Origin: Cyanobacteriota bacterium
GTDB lineage: Bacteria > Cyanobacteriota > Vampirovibrionia > Vampirovibrionales > Vampirovibrionaceae
Reading direction: 5' to 3'
Assembly (NCBI GenBank): GCA_019751815.1
Contig: JAIEMW010000004.1
Span: 105,933 to 169,932 of the forward strand
Length of the DNA: 64,000 nt
Positions 1 to 8,579 of the stretch are shown here, in pieces; position 1 is the stretch's first letter; every line of letters begins with the position of its first letter. Made by a program: the position numbers and the translations under genes. The notes under the pieces are model-generated. The model was not told the origin of the DNA, did not search any database, and saw only the letters and a list, made by a program, of their open reading frames with translations.

Positions 1-1635
1 AGGGCCCGTCACCGAGCGTTTGCCGATGCCCGTGCGGCACTAGAGAGAGTGGGCGAATCACTTGGTTTTATCGCACCCACCCGCATCCCCCGGCCGGTTG
101 AATGTGATAACTACATCGCCGCCAGTGATGGCTATATTAGTCCCGATGCCCGAAATAACAGTACGTATCACATTGCGTTTCGACGGTTAAAAGCCCCCTG
201 GGCAGACCAATTGGGCATTAAGCCAGAAGATCAAAGAATGGTCTTTTACGGCTTGCAAGAAGTGCTTCGAGACTTGCTGCTAGACCCGATCACCCCGCAA
301 GAAGTGGATGAAGCCGAATCATTCTACAAGATTGCTCACCGAGGCAAGCCCTCTCACTTTAACCGCGCCCTGTGGGATCAAGTGGTCAGAGACTACGACG
401 GCTTTTTACCGCTCAAAATTGAAGCGCTTCCAGAAGGCGCTGTCTCTTTTCCAGGAGAACCCGTGATTCAAATCACCGCCCCACCCGGCATGGGTCATCT
501 GGCCGCCTGGTTTGAGAGTAAGTTAATTCAAGTATGGGCCACCAGTGAACGTGCCACCATGCTGCGCTACTGGCTGGATTACAACAAAGCCCTGGTACAG
601 CAGTGCAGCCCGAGCTTGCTACCAGATTCTGCCTTAACCAACAAAGCCCAAATGAGGCTGGTTGATTTCAGTGACCGCTCGAGTATGACTCCGCAAGAAA
701 GTCAGCGGCTGGGTTTGGCCAGCCTCACCAGTTTTCCCACCACGTCTACCAATTCAGCGGGATATCTGGCCTGGAAACGCTCTAACGGCGACTTCCCGTT
801 TAACGTCTCCATGGATTCTCTTTATCACGGGGTGGTGCAAGGCTACAAGCATGAAAAAACGGCCTATAGACAGCTCTTTGATCATAGCCGCGGACGGGCT
901 GCCTCTTATGTTGCAGACTGCTATGATTTCCGACGCGCTGTGTCTAGCTATTTAGTGCCCCTGGCCAAAGAAGCCGCCGCACTCAATGACGGAACATTGG
1001 TCTATGCCCGCCCAGACTCTGGGGATGCCTATGAAGAAGTGAAATTTGTGCTCGATGAGGCCGTTAAAGCAGGCCTTTACAAAGACATTGTCACCCACGA
1101 CGGAAAAAAACTCAAAGCCATGACCACCCTACGCGTGGTTCAGGCAGACGGGATGTCCTTTCAAAAAATTCAAGAAATTGACCGTCGCTTGATTGAAGCC
1201 GGGTACTCGCCTGCTGAATCTGTGGTCTACGGGGTGGGCGGCTTTCTTCACGATTCGCTGTCTCGCTCTAATTTATCTGCGGCACAAAAAATCAACGCAG
1301 TGGGTTTTGAGCAGCGTGCTGTGATGAAATGCCCGAAAGACGGTGCCGGCAAAGAATCCATCCCCGGCCGGGTTAAATTGGTGCGCAGCTTAGATAAAAG
1401 TCCCAGTGTGCGTCAAGAAGATGAGCCGGGAGAGAATGCCTTAATCACCTGGTACAACGGCATCGACAGACAAGAATCGGGGCAAGGATTAATTTATCAA
1501 GAAGATTTTGGTCGTGTTCAACGCCGGGTGTTGGAAGACTTCCACCGCTATCCCAAGCCCACACAGCTTCATAGTGAAGAGATTCGGACCTTGGTGACAG
1601 CATTAAAAGACCAGTACCAAACCCAAGCGTCTTAA
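1..1635 (+). CDS. nadV: Nicotinamide phosphoribosyltransferase-like protein, 5' end outside window
   Basis: The protein resembles NAMPT/NadV enzymes, which join nicotinamide to PRPP to give NMN in NAD+ salvage. Family landmarks, counted from the GTG at 49, are a VDFSDR segment near 205-210 (position of the PRPP-contacting Arg), YARPDSGD near 319-326 and LRVVQADG followed by YGVGGF in the C-terminal half. The frame stays open from 49 back to base 1, with codons that read like coding sequence and no well-spaced ribosome site before the GTG, so the gene probably starts upstream and is partial here. By eye, the human NAMPT Asp219 position carries Thr234, and the catalytic His247 position falls on Leu/Tyr with a His nearby, so substrate choice is uncertain. 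It converges on the Prs-like gene with abutting stop codons. Confidence 0.85.
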   Translation, partial: RARHRAFADARAALERVGESLGFIAPTRIPRPVECDNYIAASDGYISPDARNNSTYHIAFRRLKAPWADQLGIKPEDQRMVFYGLQEVLRDLLLDPITPQEVDEAESFYKIAHRGKPSHFNRALWDQVVRDYDGFLPLKIEALPEGAVSFPGEPVIQITAPPGMGHLAAWFESKLIQVWATSERATMLRYWLDYNKALVQQCSPSLLPDSALTNKAQMRLVDFSDRSSMTPQESQRLGLASLTSFPTTSTNSAGYLAWKRSNGDFPFNVSMDSLYHGVVQGYKHEKTAYRQLFDHSRGRAASYVADCYDFRRAVSSYLVPLAKEAAALNDGTLVYARPDSGDAYEEVKFVLDEAVKAGLYKDIVTHDGKKLKAMTTLRVVQADGMSFQKIQEIDRRLIEAGYSPAESVVYGVGGFLHDSLSRSNLSAAQKINAVGFEQRAVMKCPKDGAGKESIPGRVKLVRSLDKSPSVRQEDEPGENALITWYNGIDRQESGQGLIYQEDFGRVQRRVLEDFHRYPKPTQLHSEEIRTLVTALKDQYQTQAS

Positions 1636-2820
1636 TTAAACATGCGTTTTTTTATTCGGCGTTTTTTTATTCGGCGTTTTTTTATTCGGCGCTTTTTTAT
1701 CCGCTCTGGCTTTTTTATTGCCCCAGTTCTTAATGCCCCACAGGGCATTCACCGATTTTGCTGATCCGATCCGGCGAATGGCTTCGGCTAACATTTCCGA
1801 CACAGACAGCTGGGTAATTTTGTCACCCAGTGACTTGCAGCGCTCTGGCAATGGAATAGTGTCTGACGTGATTATTTTTTTAAAGGGGAGGTCTTTCAAA
1901 TTATCTGCCGCAGGCCCGCACAAAACCCCGTGAGAAAAGAAGCCCCAAATTTCTCGAGCCCCCCCGTCCAACACCGCCTGCACCCCATTTTTAACAGAAC
2001 CGGCCGTCGAGATAATATCATCGAAAAACACCACGATTTTTCCATTAACATTTCCGACCAAACGACCAGACTCAACCTGAGATCCACTGATTCTCTTTTT
2101 GGGCGTAAAGGCAATCCCCGCACCCAGGGCATTGGCCAGAGGTTCTAAACGACTCACCCCACTGGCATCTGGGCTGACAAAGACCAATTCATCTGGCTTT
2201 ATTTTTCGGTCTCGGATCAGTTTACTAAAATAGTTATACGCCAGTGGCAACGTCGGGATGTTATCAAAGGGCCCATCAAAAAAACCACGTGTTTGCCCTG
2301 AATGCAAATCAACCGTGACCACACGATCTACCCCAACCGCCTTCAAGGTTTTCGACACCATACTGCCCGAGATGGGTTCATGGATTTCATCGGCCTTACC
2401 GTCTTTGACAGGGTCTTTGGGTAGGTCCTGTCGGGCATAGCCGTAATAGGGCATCACCGCCGTAATAGTGCGGGCACCGGCCCGTTTAAACGCATCCACC
2501 ATAATCAACAGCTCAACCAGGTTATCATTCACCGGGGCACAGGTTGGCTGAATCACAAAGACGTCTTTATCCGTCACATCGGTTTGAACTTTGACTTCTA
2601 CTTCACCATCTGGATGGCTTTGTACCTGTATGGCTGATAAGGGGAGTTTCAGGTGCTTGGATATTTTTGCGGCCAACGCTGGATTGGCCCGGCCGGTAAA
2701 TACCCGGACATTATCCAAATTTTTGGGTGTTTTTTTACCCGCAAAATGCAGTGTACCGGGTGTGGAGATAGTATTCACTCGGCCAGAAAAAAGCAGTGGA
2801 TTTATGCCAATCGTCATCAC
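1636..2820 (-). CDS. prs: Ribose-phosphate pyrophosphokinase-like protein with Lys-rich repeat tail
   Basis: It belongs to the PRPP synthetase family, which transfers pyrophosphate from ATP to ribose 5-phosphate. Visible motifs are PVNDNLVELLIM, PYYGYARQD, the VDLHSGQTRGFF segment and a DDIISTAGS phosphoribosyl loop. Several signature positions differ from canonical Prs: the phosphoribosyl loop has Ser where Asp is usual, SGVSRLE replaces the usual GGVxRAR, and a longer loop follows ARQD, where the adenine binds. The protein is 394 residues against about 315 for the family. The extra length is an N-terminal leader of about 30 residues with FSG and FAG tripeptides, and a tail of repeated P-N-K-K-T units. 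It may be the housekeeping enzyme or a relative with an altered substrate. Confidence 0.85.
   Translation of the reverse strand: MMTIGINPLLFSGRVNTISTPGTLHFAGKKTPKNLDNVRVFTGRANPALAAKISKHLKLPLSAIQVQSHPDGEVEVKVQTDVTDKDVFVIQPTCAPVNDNLVELLIMVDAFKRAGARTITAVMPYYGYARQDLPKDPVKDGKADEIHEPISGSMVSKTLKAVGVDRVVTVDLHSGQTRGFFDGPFDNIPTLPLAYNYFSKLIRDRKIKPDELVFVSPDASGVSRLEPLANALGAGIAFTPKKRISGSQVESGRLVGNVNGKIVVFFDDIISTAGSVKNGVQAVLDGGAREIWGFFSHGVLCGPAADNLKDLPFKKIITSDTIPLPERCKSLGDKITQLSVSEMLAEAIRRIGSAKSVNALWGIKNWGNKKARADKKAPNKKTPNKKTPNKKTHV
1646..1705. repeat. 15-bp tandem repeat with T7 runs in the 3' end of the prs-like gene
   Basis: Three exact copies of a 15-bp unit (GTTTTTTTATTCGGC on the plus strand) and a fourth degenerate copy lie end to end. 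On the minus strand they encode the P-N-K-K-T repeats of the protein tail. Each unit holds a run of seven T, so the array could vary by slippage or unequal recombination, altering only the tail. Confidence 0.9.
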
Positions 2821-2823
2821 AAT

Positions 2824-3681
2824 TTACCCAATATTGGCTGGATCTGAGGCAAAGGCGCTCAAATCATCGACACAGAGGTTATTGCCAAACGGCGCAACGC
2901 CACGGTCTTGCAAGCGATATTTAATTTCTTTGTGCTGCTCTTTAATCAGCTCTTCCAGTAAATTGAGCAGCATCTTGCTTTTGGTGGCTGTGGTCACAAA
3001 CGTGATCACTTTACCGTCCATCACCTCATTGAGGGGATCTTTTTCCACAGGTTTTTTGGGATTATCCACAATCTTCACCACCATCAAGGCCTTATCCACA
3101 TCTACCCGGGAAAACTGCTCTAGCTTAAATTGATAGCCCATGATCGAAGCATCACTCAAAATGGCTTGGGCTTCATCGAAATTTTTCAATGGCGCCTCCG
3201 GCGGTTTGACTCCCTCATTGGCTAATTGTCGGACAAAAGTGACCAATTTATCGATAATAAAATGGGGATTGCCGATTTGTTTGCCTTGATAACGGAAATT
3301 TTCACGGACCTCATGCTCTTCAATGGCAATGAGTGCTACCAACAGTGTCTGCAGAATTTGCCCCCGTTTATAATGAGGCAGAATCGGCCATTTTCTGGCC
3401 CCTGTGCGAAGTTCTGCCTTAGAGCCAGGGACATCGACATCAGGCGCCATGTACTGCACCTGCAAGCTCATATTGGCAGGGGTATCCCCATGCAAAACAA
3501 AGAAGTACCCGTCTTTATAGGAAAATTCTTTCAGCATTGCCCGCACAGTTTCTGGTGTCTGCAGTATAGGCGCTAATGGAGTGGCGGGGCTAGCAGCGGT
3601 TGTAGACCCGAACCGCAAGGTGGGTTTAAATTGTGGGGGAAAGTGACTGTTTGGCTGTTGACGCGTTTGTAACTGAATCAC
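2824..3681 (-). CDS. Uncharacterised 285-residue protein with N-terminal FG tag
   Basis: I do not recognise this family. The start chosen is GTG at 3681 because a perfect AGGAGG sits 7 nt upstream (3689-3694); the frame runs open to 3768 but has no such site there. The N terminus is polar and Pro/Gln-rich and contains LRFGS at about residues 22-26, the short tag seen in many proteins of this window. The middle is predicted mixed alpha/beta, with a helix-rich stretch after the GARKWP segment. No signal peptide or membrane segment is visible. It lies 3 bp upstream of the prs-like gene on the same strand and is probably cotranscribed with it. Confidence 0.7.
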   Translation of the reverse strand: MIQLQTRQQPNSHFPPQFKPTLRFGSTTAASPATPLAPILQTPETVRAMLKEFSYKDGYFFVLHGDTPANMSLQVQYMAPDVDVPGSKAELRTGARKWPILPHYKRGQILQTLLVALIAIEEHEVRENFRYQGKQIGNPHFIIDKLVTFVRQLANEGVKPPEAPLKNFDEAQAILSDASIMGYQFKLEQFSRVDVDKALMVVKIVDNPKKPVEKDPLNEVMDGKVITFVTTATKSKMLLNLLEELIKEQHKEIKYRLQDRGVAPFGNNLCVDDLSAFASDPANIG

Positions 3682-3768
3682 AAAAGATCCTCCTAATAAC
3701 ACACCGTCTTGATAACACACCATGCGGTTTCTATTGCTTGCTATTTCTATTGATTGAATAAAACACAA

Positions 3769-3800
3769 AGGCAGCCAAACATGATCTGCCTCATTTTTTT
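3769..3800 (+). terminator. Hairpin followed by T run
   Basis: AGGCAG (3769-3774) pairs with CTGCCT (3786-3791), followed by a T-rich run on the plus strand. No plus-strand gene lies upstream, so it may instead be a hairpin in the leader of the minus-strand gene ending at 2824. The function is uncertain. Confidence 0.35.
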
Positions 3801-3920
3801 GCTCAAGTTATTACAAAAAAGATACATTCATCGCCCCAAGGAGCAGCATAATTCAGCCATGGCCAAAATCCACCGATAAAACGGATTGAGAGCAAAGGTT
3901 ATTGAGAATCAACCAAACGA

Positions 3921-4328
3921 ATGCCAAAGTGCGGATTTACACTTATTGAACTCGGTATTGTCGTCGCCCTGATAGCCGTCATGGCGGCCGTTGCTGTGCC
4001 CAAATTGGCCAACACCGATGAAGGGTCAGAAGGGGCTGTGATGAAAGATATGGTCTCTCAACTTTCAACGGCTGCATCCACCTACACACTGAGAACCGGC
4101 AATATTCCCAATGATTTTTCAGACTATGTCACCACAGCCCCACTGTCAGAATCTTCGAGTCATTACACACTCAGCACGCACGATTTTGGCACACAAGCCA
4201 ATGGCGAGGGCTGTATGGTGATTGGGGCACAAATTGTTTGCCAAGAGGTTTTTCGCTCTGCTGAAAGTGCCAAGTATGACTTTAACGATGGTGCAATCAC
4301 CCTAACAGCAGGATCATTGGGATTATAA
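3921..4328 (+). CDS. Type IV pilin-like / pseudopilin protein
   Basis: The N terminus has a class III prepilin signal: a short basic leader MPKCG, then FTLIE with the conserved Glu at mature position 5, then a hydrophobic helix of about 20 residues. Such proteins are cleaved and methylated by PilD-type peptidases and assembled into type IV pili or type II secretion pseudopili. The mature domain is short (about 130 residues) and has two Cys near the C-terminal half that could form a disulfide. No assembly ATPase or secretin is adjacent, so this is an orphan subunit. It converges on the gene at 4354. Confidence 0.85.
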   Translation: MPKCGFTLIELGIVVALIAVMAAVAVPKLANTDEGSEGAVMKDMVSQLSTAASTYTLRTGNIPNDFSDYVTTAPLSESSSHYTLSTHDFGTQANGEGCMVIGAQIVCQEVFRSAESAKYDFNDGAITLTAGSLGL

Positions 4329-4352
4329 TCAGCGGGGGGATTATAATCAGCA
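4325..4352. repeat. Short direct duplication between convergent genes
   Basis: The sequence GGATTATAATCAGC occurs twice in tandem just after the pilin-like stop codon region, separated by a few G residues. It looks like a small local duplication; no function is apparent. Confidence 0.6.
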
Positions 4353-4353
4353 G

Positions 4354-4785
4354 CTAGGATCTTGGTTTCAGCAGGTCATAAGCTGTTTGCAAGGAGCGCT
4401 CGTCCGTAATATCAACCACGGGTCGGCCAGAAACATCATGGGATTTTCGCGCCCACACCTCACTGAGGGTCTGCTCTGCCTGATACGCTTTCGCAGGTTC
4501 TTCTGGTGTCGGAATAAAACTGCTCCCTGGCACATGGGCCTTCTGTTGAAAGGCGTCCTCTCGAAAAGTCAGCGCGTCCTTGCCGGTTAGCACCACAAAA
4601 TCGACATCGCGTGGCTGCACTATTTGATCCAGCCTCAACGCAGTGCTATCCCCCATGGCTTCTGCAAATTGTTTGAGCGCAATGGCCTGCGATCGCGTAT
4701 CGCCACCCTTATTTTGAGGCTGTTTAAAGCGAAATATATGACCAAATTTTACGGTGCTATTAGCGCTGGAATAATTGAAAGACAT
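4354..4785 (-). CDS. Small protein of the LTGxDA family (143 aa)
   Basis: The ATG at 4785 is chosen because AGGAGA lies about 8 nt upstream; the longer open frame overlaps the neighbouring gene without a ribosome site. The protein has the N-terminal tag VKFGHIFRF (about residues 12-20), a central VVLTGKDALTF and a C-terminal GRPVVDI segment followed by an amphipathic helix. The same three elements in the same order occur in the genes at 7958, 56568 and 57005, so they appear to be paralogues of a family I cannot name. There is no signal peptide or membrane segment. It follows the kinase-like gene at 4808 by 22 bp on the same strand and is probably cotranscribed with it. Confidence 0.7.
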   Translation of the reverse strand: MSFNYSSANSTVKFGHIFRFKQPQNKGGDTRSQAIALKQFAEAMGDSTALRLDQIVQPRDVDFVVLTGKDALTFREDAFQQKAHVPGSSFIPTPEEPAKAYQAEQTLSEVWARKSHDVSGRPVVDITDERSLQTAYDLLKPRS

Positions 4786-4807
4786 GGACTTTCTCCTATT
4801 TAGAAGT

Positions 4808-6391
4808 CTATTCTGAGGGGTGTGGGTTGGCTGGATAGGGGAAATGTTCCTGAGGAGAGAGGTCTGGCTTAAAGTGCTCTGGATTCCGGCTGAGAACAAC
4901 AGACTGAGAAGGACAGAAAGATTGTTGTTGCTTTGCATAAATATCTAATGCCCGTCTAACCTCTTTGGAGCGGCCCAGGCCGCCGAGATCAACACGCACA
5001 TCATCCACATAATTATTATCCCCCTCATCATAAAACCGAAGTCGTAAATCAGACAGACTCACTTCAGCGTCTCTGTCATTTTTGGGGGTTTTGTTTTTTT
5101 GGGGGGCTCCTGGCTCCATATTTGTTTGATCCTCTTCGATAAAGGCGGTCAGTTGCCATCCAATCAAGGGGTTTGCCATATAAAAAGGAACAATGCCTTC
5201 CACCTGTTTAGAATTTAGATATATCCCGTTGGCAGCTTCTTTATAGGGCCCATGCAAGCTAGAGATAAAGCGATCATCCTCTGTCTCTGGAATACCTGAG
5301 TATGTTTCTTCCGAGAAAATCTTCAAGGCATATTTTTCATCCCCAATTTTTACCCGAAAGACTGCGCCGAAACTGCCGTCACCCACGCGGGTAAATGCCA
5401 CTGTTTTGATTGTATTGCCTTTGGCATCTGTAATGGGCTTGGGCAGAGGGGCCACAAAAAGACGTTGGTCCAAATTCTTGGTGGTTAAAACCGTGTGCAT
5501 CCGCTTTCCTTGGGCATCTAACCACTGGCAAACTTCCGCTTCTGAGAGACCCATTGCCTGCTGAAGGGTTTCTGGTATGTAACCCATATAGGGATTCTCC
5601 GGTTCTTTGGCCAAGAGTTTTTTGACAGTTGCTTCACTGAGCAACTGATTGGCAGCCCGACGTGTGGTAATCGGTCCGCCAAAATAAAGCGGTTTGGCAA
5701 CATGGGCCCGGTAACCCACCCGCATGCCCCCAAAATCGTAGCGCAGCCCGTCAAAGTCATTACTGGCCTCATCCGTAAAGTGCAGCTGCAAGGATTGATA
5801 CGTAGGTCCAAAGCGGGGGGCATGTCGTATTTCAGCGTCAAGATATTCTTGCAATAGCCAGTCCCCAGAAGGCTTGGCGCAGTAAAACTGCACCACATCG
5901 GACACCCCACGCGCATTAAGCCAGAGTCCGTTAGCAGGCTCTTTATAAGGCCCATGGTCTTGATAATTTCCGGGATTCCCTTTAAAACACTTCAGCTTCA
6001 TCGTAAAAGGTGTCTTATCCGGTGCACTTAAGATGACTGCATAACTATGCGCATAAGTACCCACACCCAAATACCGCACTTGCAAGTTTTTTAAGCGGGT
6101 AACCCCGGACTCTATGTCCATAGTGCGGTCGGGAATCACTCCCGGGTGTCGCTTTAAATAACGCGCCAGACTATCCATCTCCTGCATAAACTCAAGCGCA
6201 CTCAAACCACTGATTTTCAGAGCCGTCTCTGGCGCTTCACCCACAAAACTGGCGTCTGGCCCACCCGTTTTTTCCTCGGCAGCAAGTTTATCAGCAAACT
6301 CTTTTCGAGACAGAAGCGTTTGCCTAGCCGCGGCTGTGGTAATGGGGCCGCCAAATAATAGGTTTGGTCTATTCACACTCACACGGTTCAC
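4808..6391 (-). CDS. Two-copy kinase-like protein with FGGPIT repeats
   Basis: The protein consists of two homologous units, about residues 10-235 and 235-490. Each begins with FGGPITT and a short helical region ending in LLS. Each then has a kinase-like set: a glycine-rich loop (LGVGTYAHS at 108-116; VGDGSFGAVF at 336-345), a lysine in a strand (Lys134; Lys357 in YALKIF), HGPYKE (Glu151; Glu385), an Asp/Asn cluster (207-211; 455-460) and D-[FL]-G-G (219-222; 468-471). These match the order of the P-loop, VAIK Lys, helix-C Glu, catalytic-loop Asp/Asn and DFG of protein kinases, but no HRD is present. A related single unit is at 7005. The start is uncertain among the GTG codons at 6391, 6382 and 6376, since no strong ribosome site is seen. 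Function is unknown; an active or pseudo-kinase are both possible. Confidence 0.75.
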   Translation of the reverse strand: MNRVSVNRPNLLFGGPITTAAARQTLLSRKEFADKLAAEEKTGGPDASFVGEAPETALKISGLSALEFMQEMDSLARYLKRHPGVIPDRTMDIESGVTRLKNLQVRYLGVGTYAHSYAVILSAPDKTPFTMKLKCFKGNPGNYQDHGPYKEPANGLWLNARGVSDVVQFYCAKPSGDWLLQEYLDAEIRHAPRFGPTYQSLQLHFTDEASNDFDGLRYDFGGMRVGYRAHVAKPLYFGGPITTRRAANQLLSEATVKKLLAKEPENPYMGYIPETLQQAMGLSEAEVCQWLDAQGKRMHTVLTTKNLDQRLFVAPLPKPITDAKGNTIKTVAFTRVGDGSFGAVFRVKIGDEKYALKIFSEETYSGIPETEDDRFISSLHGPYKEAANGIYLNSKQVEGIVPFYMANPLIGWQLTAFIEEDQTNMEPGAPQKNKTPKNDRDAEVSLSDLRLRFYDEGDNNYVDDVRVDLGGLGRSKEVRRALDIYAKQQQSFCPSQSVVLSRNPEHFKPDLSPQEHFPYPANPHPSE

Positions 6392-6502
6392 ACACCGACA
6401 GCCTTTATATTACACACACATTCACACAGATTTCTAAAAGAAAAACCAAACTTTCTCAACAATTGCTTCTGTGCTTGTGGCAAAAAAAAAAGTTAACGCA
6501 AA

Positions 6503-6943
6503 TTAGGCCAGCCGGTTTAAGTGATTTCCTGAGAAAGCAGCTGTTGGAATATCCCGGTATTCAACCGGTTTGCCTGCCTTTTCAGCCGCTTCGATCCCGT
6601 ATTCCATGCCGCGAGAAATTCCTCTGGCTGCATAGACCACCGTTTTATCTGCCACTCGGCGCCAGGCGAGTCCGGCATCAATGCCCAGTTGTCGCTCGGC
6701 GGGATTATTATCATCCAACACGCCCGGCTGTGTATAAAGCAAGTGGCTGGCAATGGGGGCCTCTCCCCGTAACAGGCTGTCTCTAAGAGCAGCTCTGGCA
6801 TATTTGAGATGACCTTCAGCCGCCTCTGCGGTGCTGGCAGCAAACGGAGACTCAATAATCACCAGGGGCTTATTGGTCGATAACGTCGTAGGCACAGCAG
6901 TTGCCTGTGTTTGACCAAAACGGGGATGAACCAGTTTTAACAT
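6503..6943 (-). CDS. DUF7768-type protein (146 aa)
   Basis: The ATG at 6943 has AAGGA about 8 nt upstream. After a short N terminus with VHPRFGQ, the protein matches a family common in phages and actinobacteria: VIIESPFA, a helix with YARAALRDSL, RGEAPIASHLLYTQPGVLDD and GLAWRRVAD followed by VYAARGISRGM and KPVEYR. The fold is thought to be Rossmann-like, in the SLOG/deoxyribosyltransferase-like group, but the activity is not established. Here it carries the same FG tag as its neighbours. It lies between the two kinase-like genes on the same strand. Confidence 0.75.
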   Translation of the reverse strand: MLKLVHPRFGQTQATAVPTTLSTNKPLVIIESPFAASTAEAAEGHLKYARAALRDSLLRGEAPIASHLLYTQPGVLDDNNPAERQLGIDAGLAWRRVADKTVVYAARGISRGMEYGIEAAEKAGKPVEYRDIPTAAFSGNHLNRLA

Positions 6944-7004
6944 CTCAGTTTTCCTTACACACACGTAACACACATAAACGACGACTCTAGCAGAAACATG
7001 GTAT

Positions 7005-7874
7005 TTAAAACAGTATGAGTGATTTGACCCACCCAATCACACCTGTCCAGGCTGCTCTAAAGGCAGAGCGGCGAACACGCTCAAGCCCGCCGTAATCAAA
7101 ACGGACATGACGAATACTATTATCCAGATCGTCGTCTAAAAACTGTAAGCCTAAATCCTGATATGTGGGGCCCAACATCTGTCCAGTATGAAAGACAAGA
7201 CTATTGTAAAATTGCTGATCGTCGTCTAAGTAAGCTTTGGCGAGCCAGCCTTTGAGGGGATGCGCTGCATAGAAGGGAACCACGTTGGTGACATTTCTGG
7301 CAGTGAGGAACAGCCCGTTGGCGGCTTCTTTATAGGGACCGTCCTTGGAAAACGCCTTCACTGTATCGGATGTCGGCAAGAAATCCTGCTGAGTTTCTCT
7401 CTGATCCTCTCGCAAACCGTAAATCCCAAGCATGGGTTTAAACACTTTCAAGCACAGTGTTGCTTCACCCACTTGCACGGCAAAGCTTTTGCCAAATGTT
7501 CGTTCTCCCAGAAAGATAATTTTTGCGCCTGGGGGTAACGGTACCGTCAGCGACTCATTCACGATACGGATGGACTCTTCTCGGGTCAGACTGTCTACCA
7601 CCCATGAGCTCCGCAGGATCAGCGCCAACTCATCGAGTTGTTTTTTTGCATGGCGATCATCCAAGCCAACAGCCTTTAGCCACGCTTTCGGTAATTCGCC
7701 CACGGTGGTATCGTGAGGCTCTTTGGCCAAAGCGCGGATAAATTGATCCCGACTCAAGAGTCTTTCCTGAGCCTTCTTTGTCGCCAGAGGCCCAGCGAAA
7801 GTAATCTTGGAATAAGGCAGAGAATGACAGGCAACACGAGCGCGCATCTGGGAATATACCTCTGGAAACATCAT
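7005..7874 (-). CDS. Single-unit kinase-like protein with FAGPLAT motif
   Basis: This 289-residue protein aligns with each half of the gene at 4808. It has ITFAGPLAT at about 24-32, then a helical segment, then the kinase-like set: LGERTFGKS (122-130), Lys143 in CLKVF, GPYKEAANG (179-187), LDDDLDN (246-252) and D260-Y-G-G. The glycine-rich loop has Glu-Arg where a glycine is usual, so nucleotide binding is less certain than in the second unit of its neighbour. The ATG at 7874 lacks a ribosome site; ATG 7847 has AGAGG about 10 nt upstream and may be the true start. No HRD-type catalytic loop is seen. Confidence 0.7.
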   Translation of the reverse strand: MMFPEVYSQMRARVACHSLPYSKITFAGPLATKKAQERLLSRDQFIRALAKEPHDTTVGELPKAWLKAVGLDDRHAKKQLDELALILRSSWVVDSLTREESIRIVNESLTVPLPPGAKIIFLGERTFGKSFAVQVGEATLCLKVFKPMLGIYGLREDQRETQQDFLPTSDTVKAFSKDGPYKEAANGLFLTARNVTNVVPFYAAHPLKGWLAKAYLDDDQQFYNSLVFHTGQMLGPTYQDLGLQFLDDDLDNSIRHVRFDYGGLERVRRSAFRAAWTGVIGWVKSLILF

Positions 7875-7957
7875 AAATGGAGATACTTGATTTACATAAA
7901 CCCAGAGACGGTCAAAACATGCCGTTGTGCTTTGAACTACATTTGGAAGAAATCTAC

Positions 7958-8449
7958 TCAGGCCAAGAGATTTAGCTGTCGCATCACCCGATCGAGCTGT
8001 GCCGCACTGATGATTCGGACTGGAGGTTTTCCCTCTGCATCTTTTTCAACAGAAACCCAGTGCGCTTCTGGATTGGGTGCCGGACTGGGTATGTGTTCTC
8101 CGCCTAAATCACTCAGTAAATCTGGTCCAAGCTGCTGAACAATGGCTCCTGCCTGATGTCGAACACGAGATAAATTGGCATGCTCACCCGCCGCTAAATA
8201 GGTGCGAGCATCTTGCCCCGTTAAGACGATATCCGTATAGGGCCCTTCCGGTGAGGTAAAACGAACGGCAGTAGTCCCTTGTCGGTCTAGAGCATCATGA
8301 AAAGAAATCGCAGGATTAGGGCCCGCCTGAGGCGCACTGAGACCACGCTGACTGACATGCCCGTGGGGTGCTCTACCGGCCTTCCCTTCTTGAAAAGAGG
8401 TAAAACGGTAGATCCCGGAGAATTGGGGCAGACTGTTATAGCAAGACAT
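7958..8449 (-). CDS. Small protein of the LTGxDA family (163 aa)
   Basis: The protein has the N-terminal tag PQFSGIYRF (about residues 8-16), a central IVLTGQDARTYL and a C-terminal KPPVRI followed by a helix, matching the plan of the genes at 4354, 56568 and 57005. The region between tag and core is Pro/Ala/Gly-rich. No export signal or membrane segment is visible. It is the most upstream gene of the minus-strand accessory set that ends at 4354. Confidence 0.65.
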   Translation of the reverse strand: MSCYNSLPQFSGIYRFTSFQEGKAGRAPHGHVSQRGLSAPQAGPNPAISFHDALDRQGTTAVRFTSPEGPYTDIVLTGQDARTYLAAGEHANLSRVRHQAGAIVQQLGPDLLSDLGGEHIPSPAPNPEAHWVSVEKDAEGKPPVRIISAAQLDRVMRQLNLLA

Positions 8450-8579
8450 TCAAAACACCCAATCTTGATTGAAAACCTCAGTTTAAAACAAAAAACAAGT
8501 TCACTTCACACGAATACCATTGTTTTAACAAAGTTATCCCCAAAAAGCAAAAGACTTTTATCGAGGGCTTTAAAATAGC

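Noticed and set aside
3921-4328. Part of a type IV pilus or type II secretion operon
   Set aside because: Only one pilin-like gene is present, with no assembly genes nearby.
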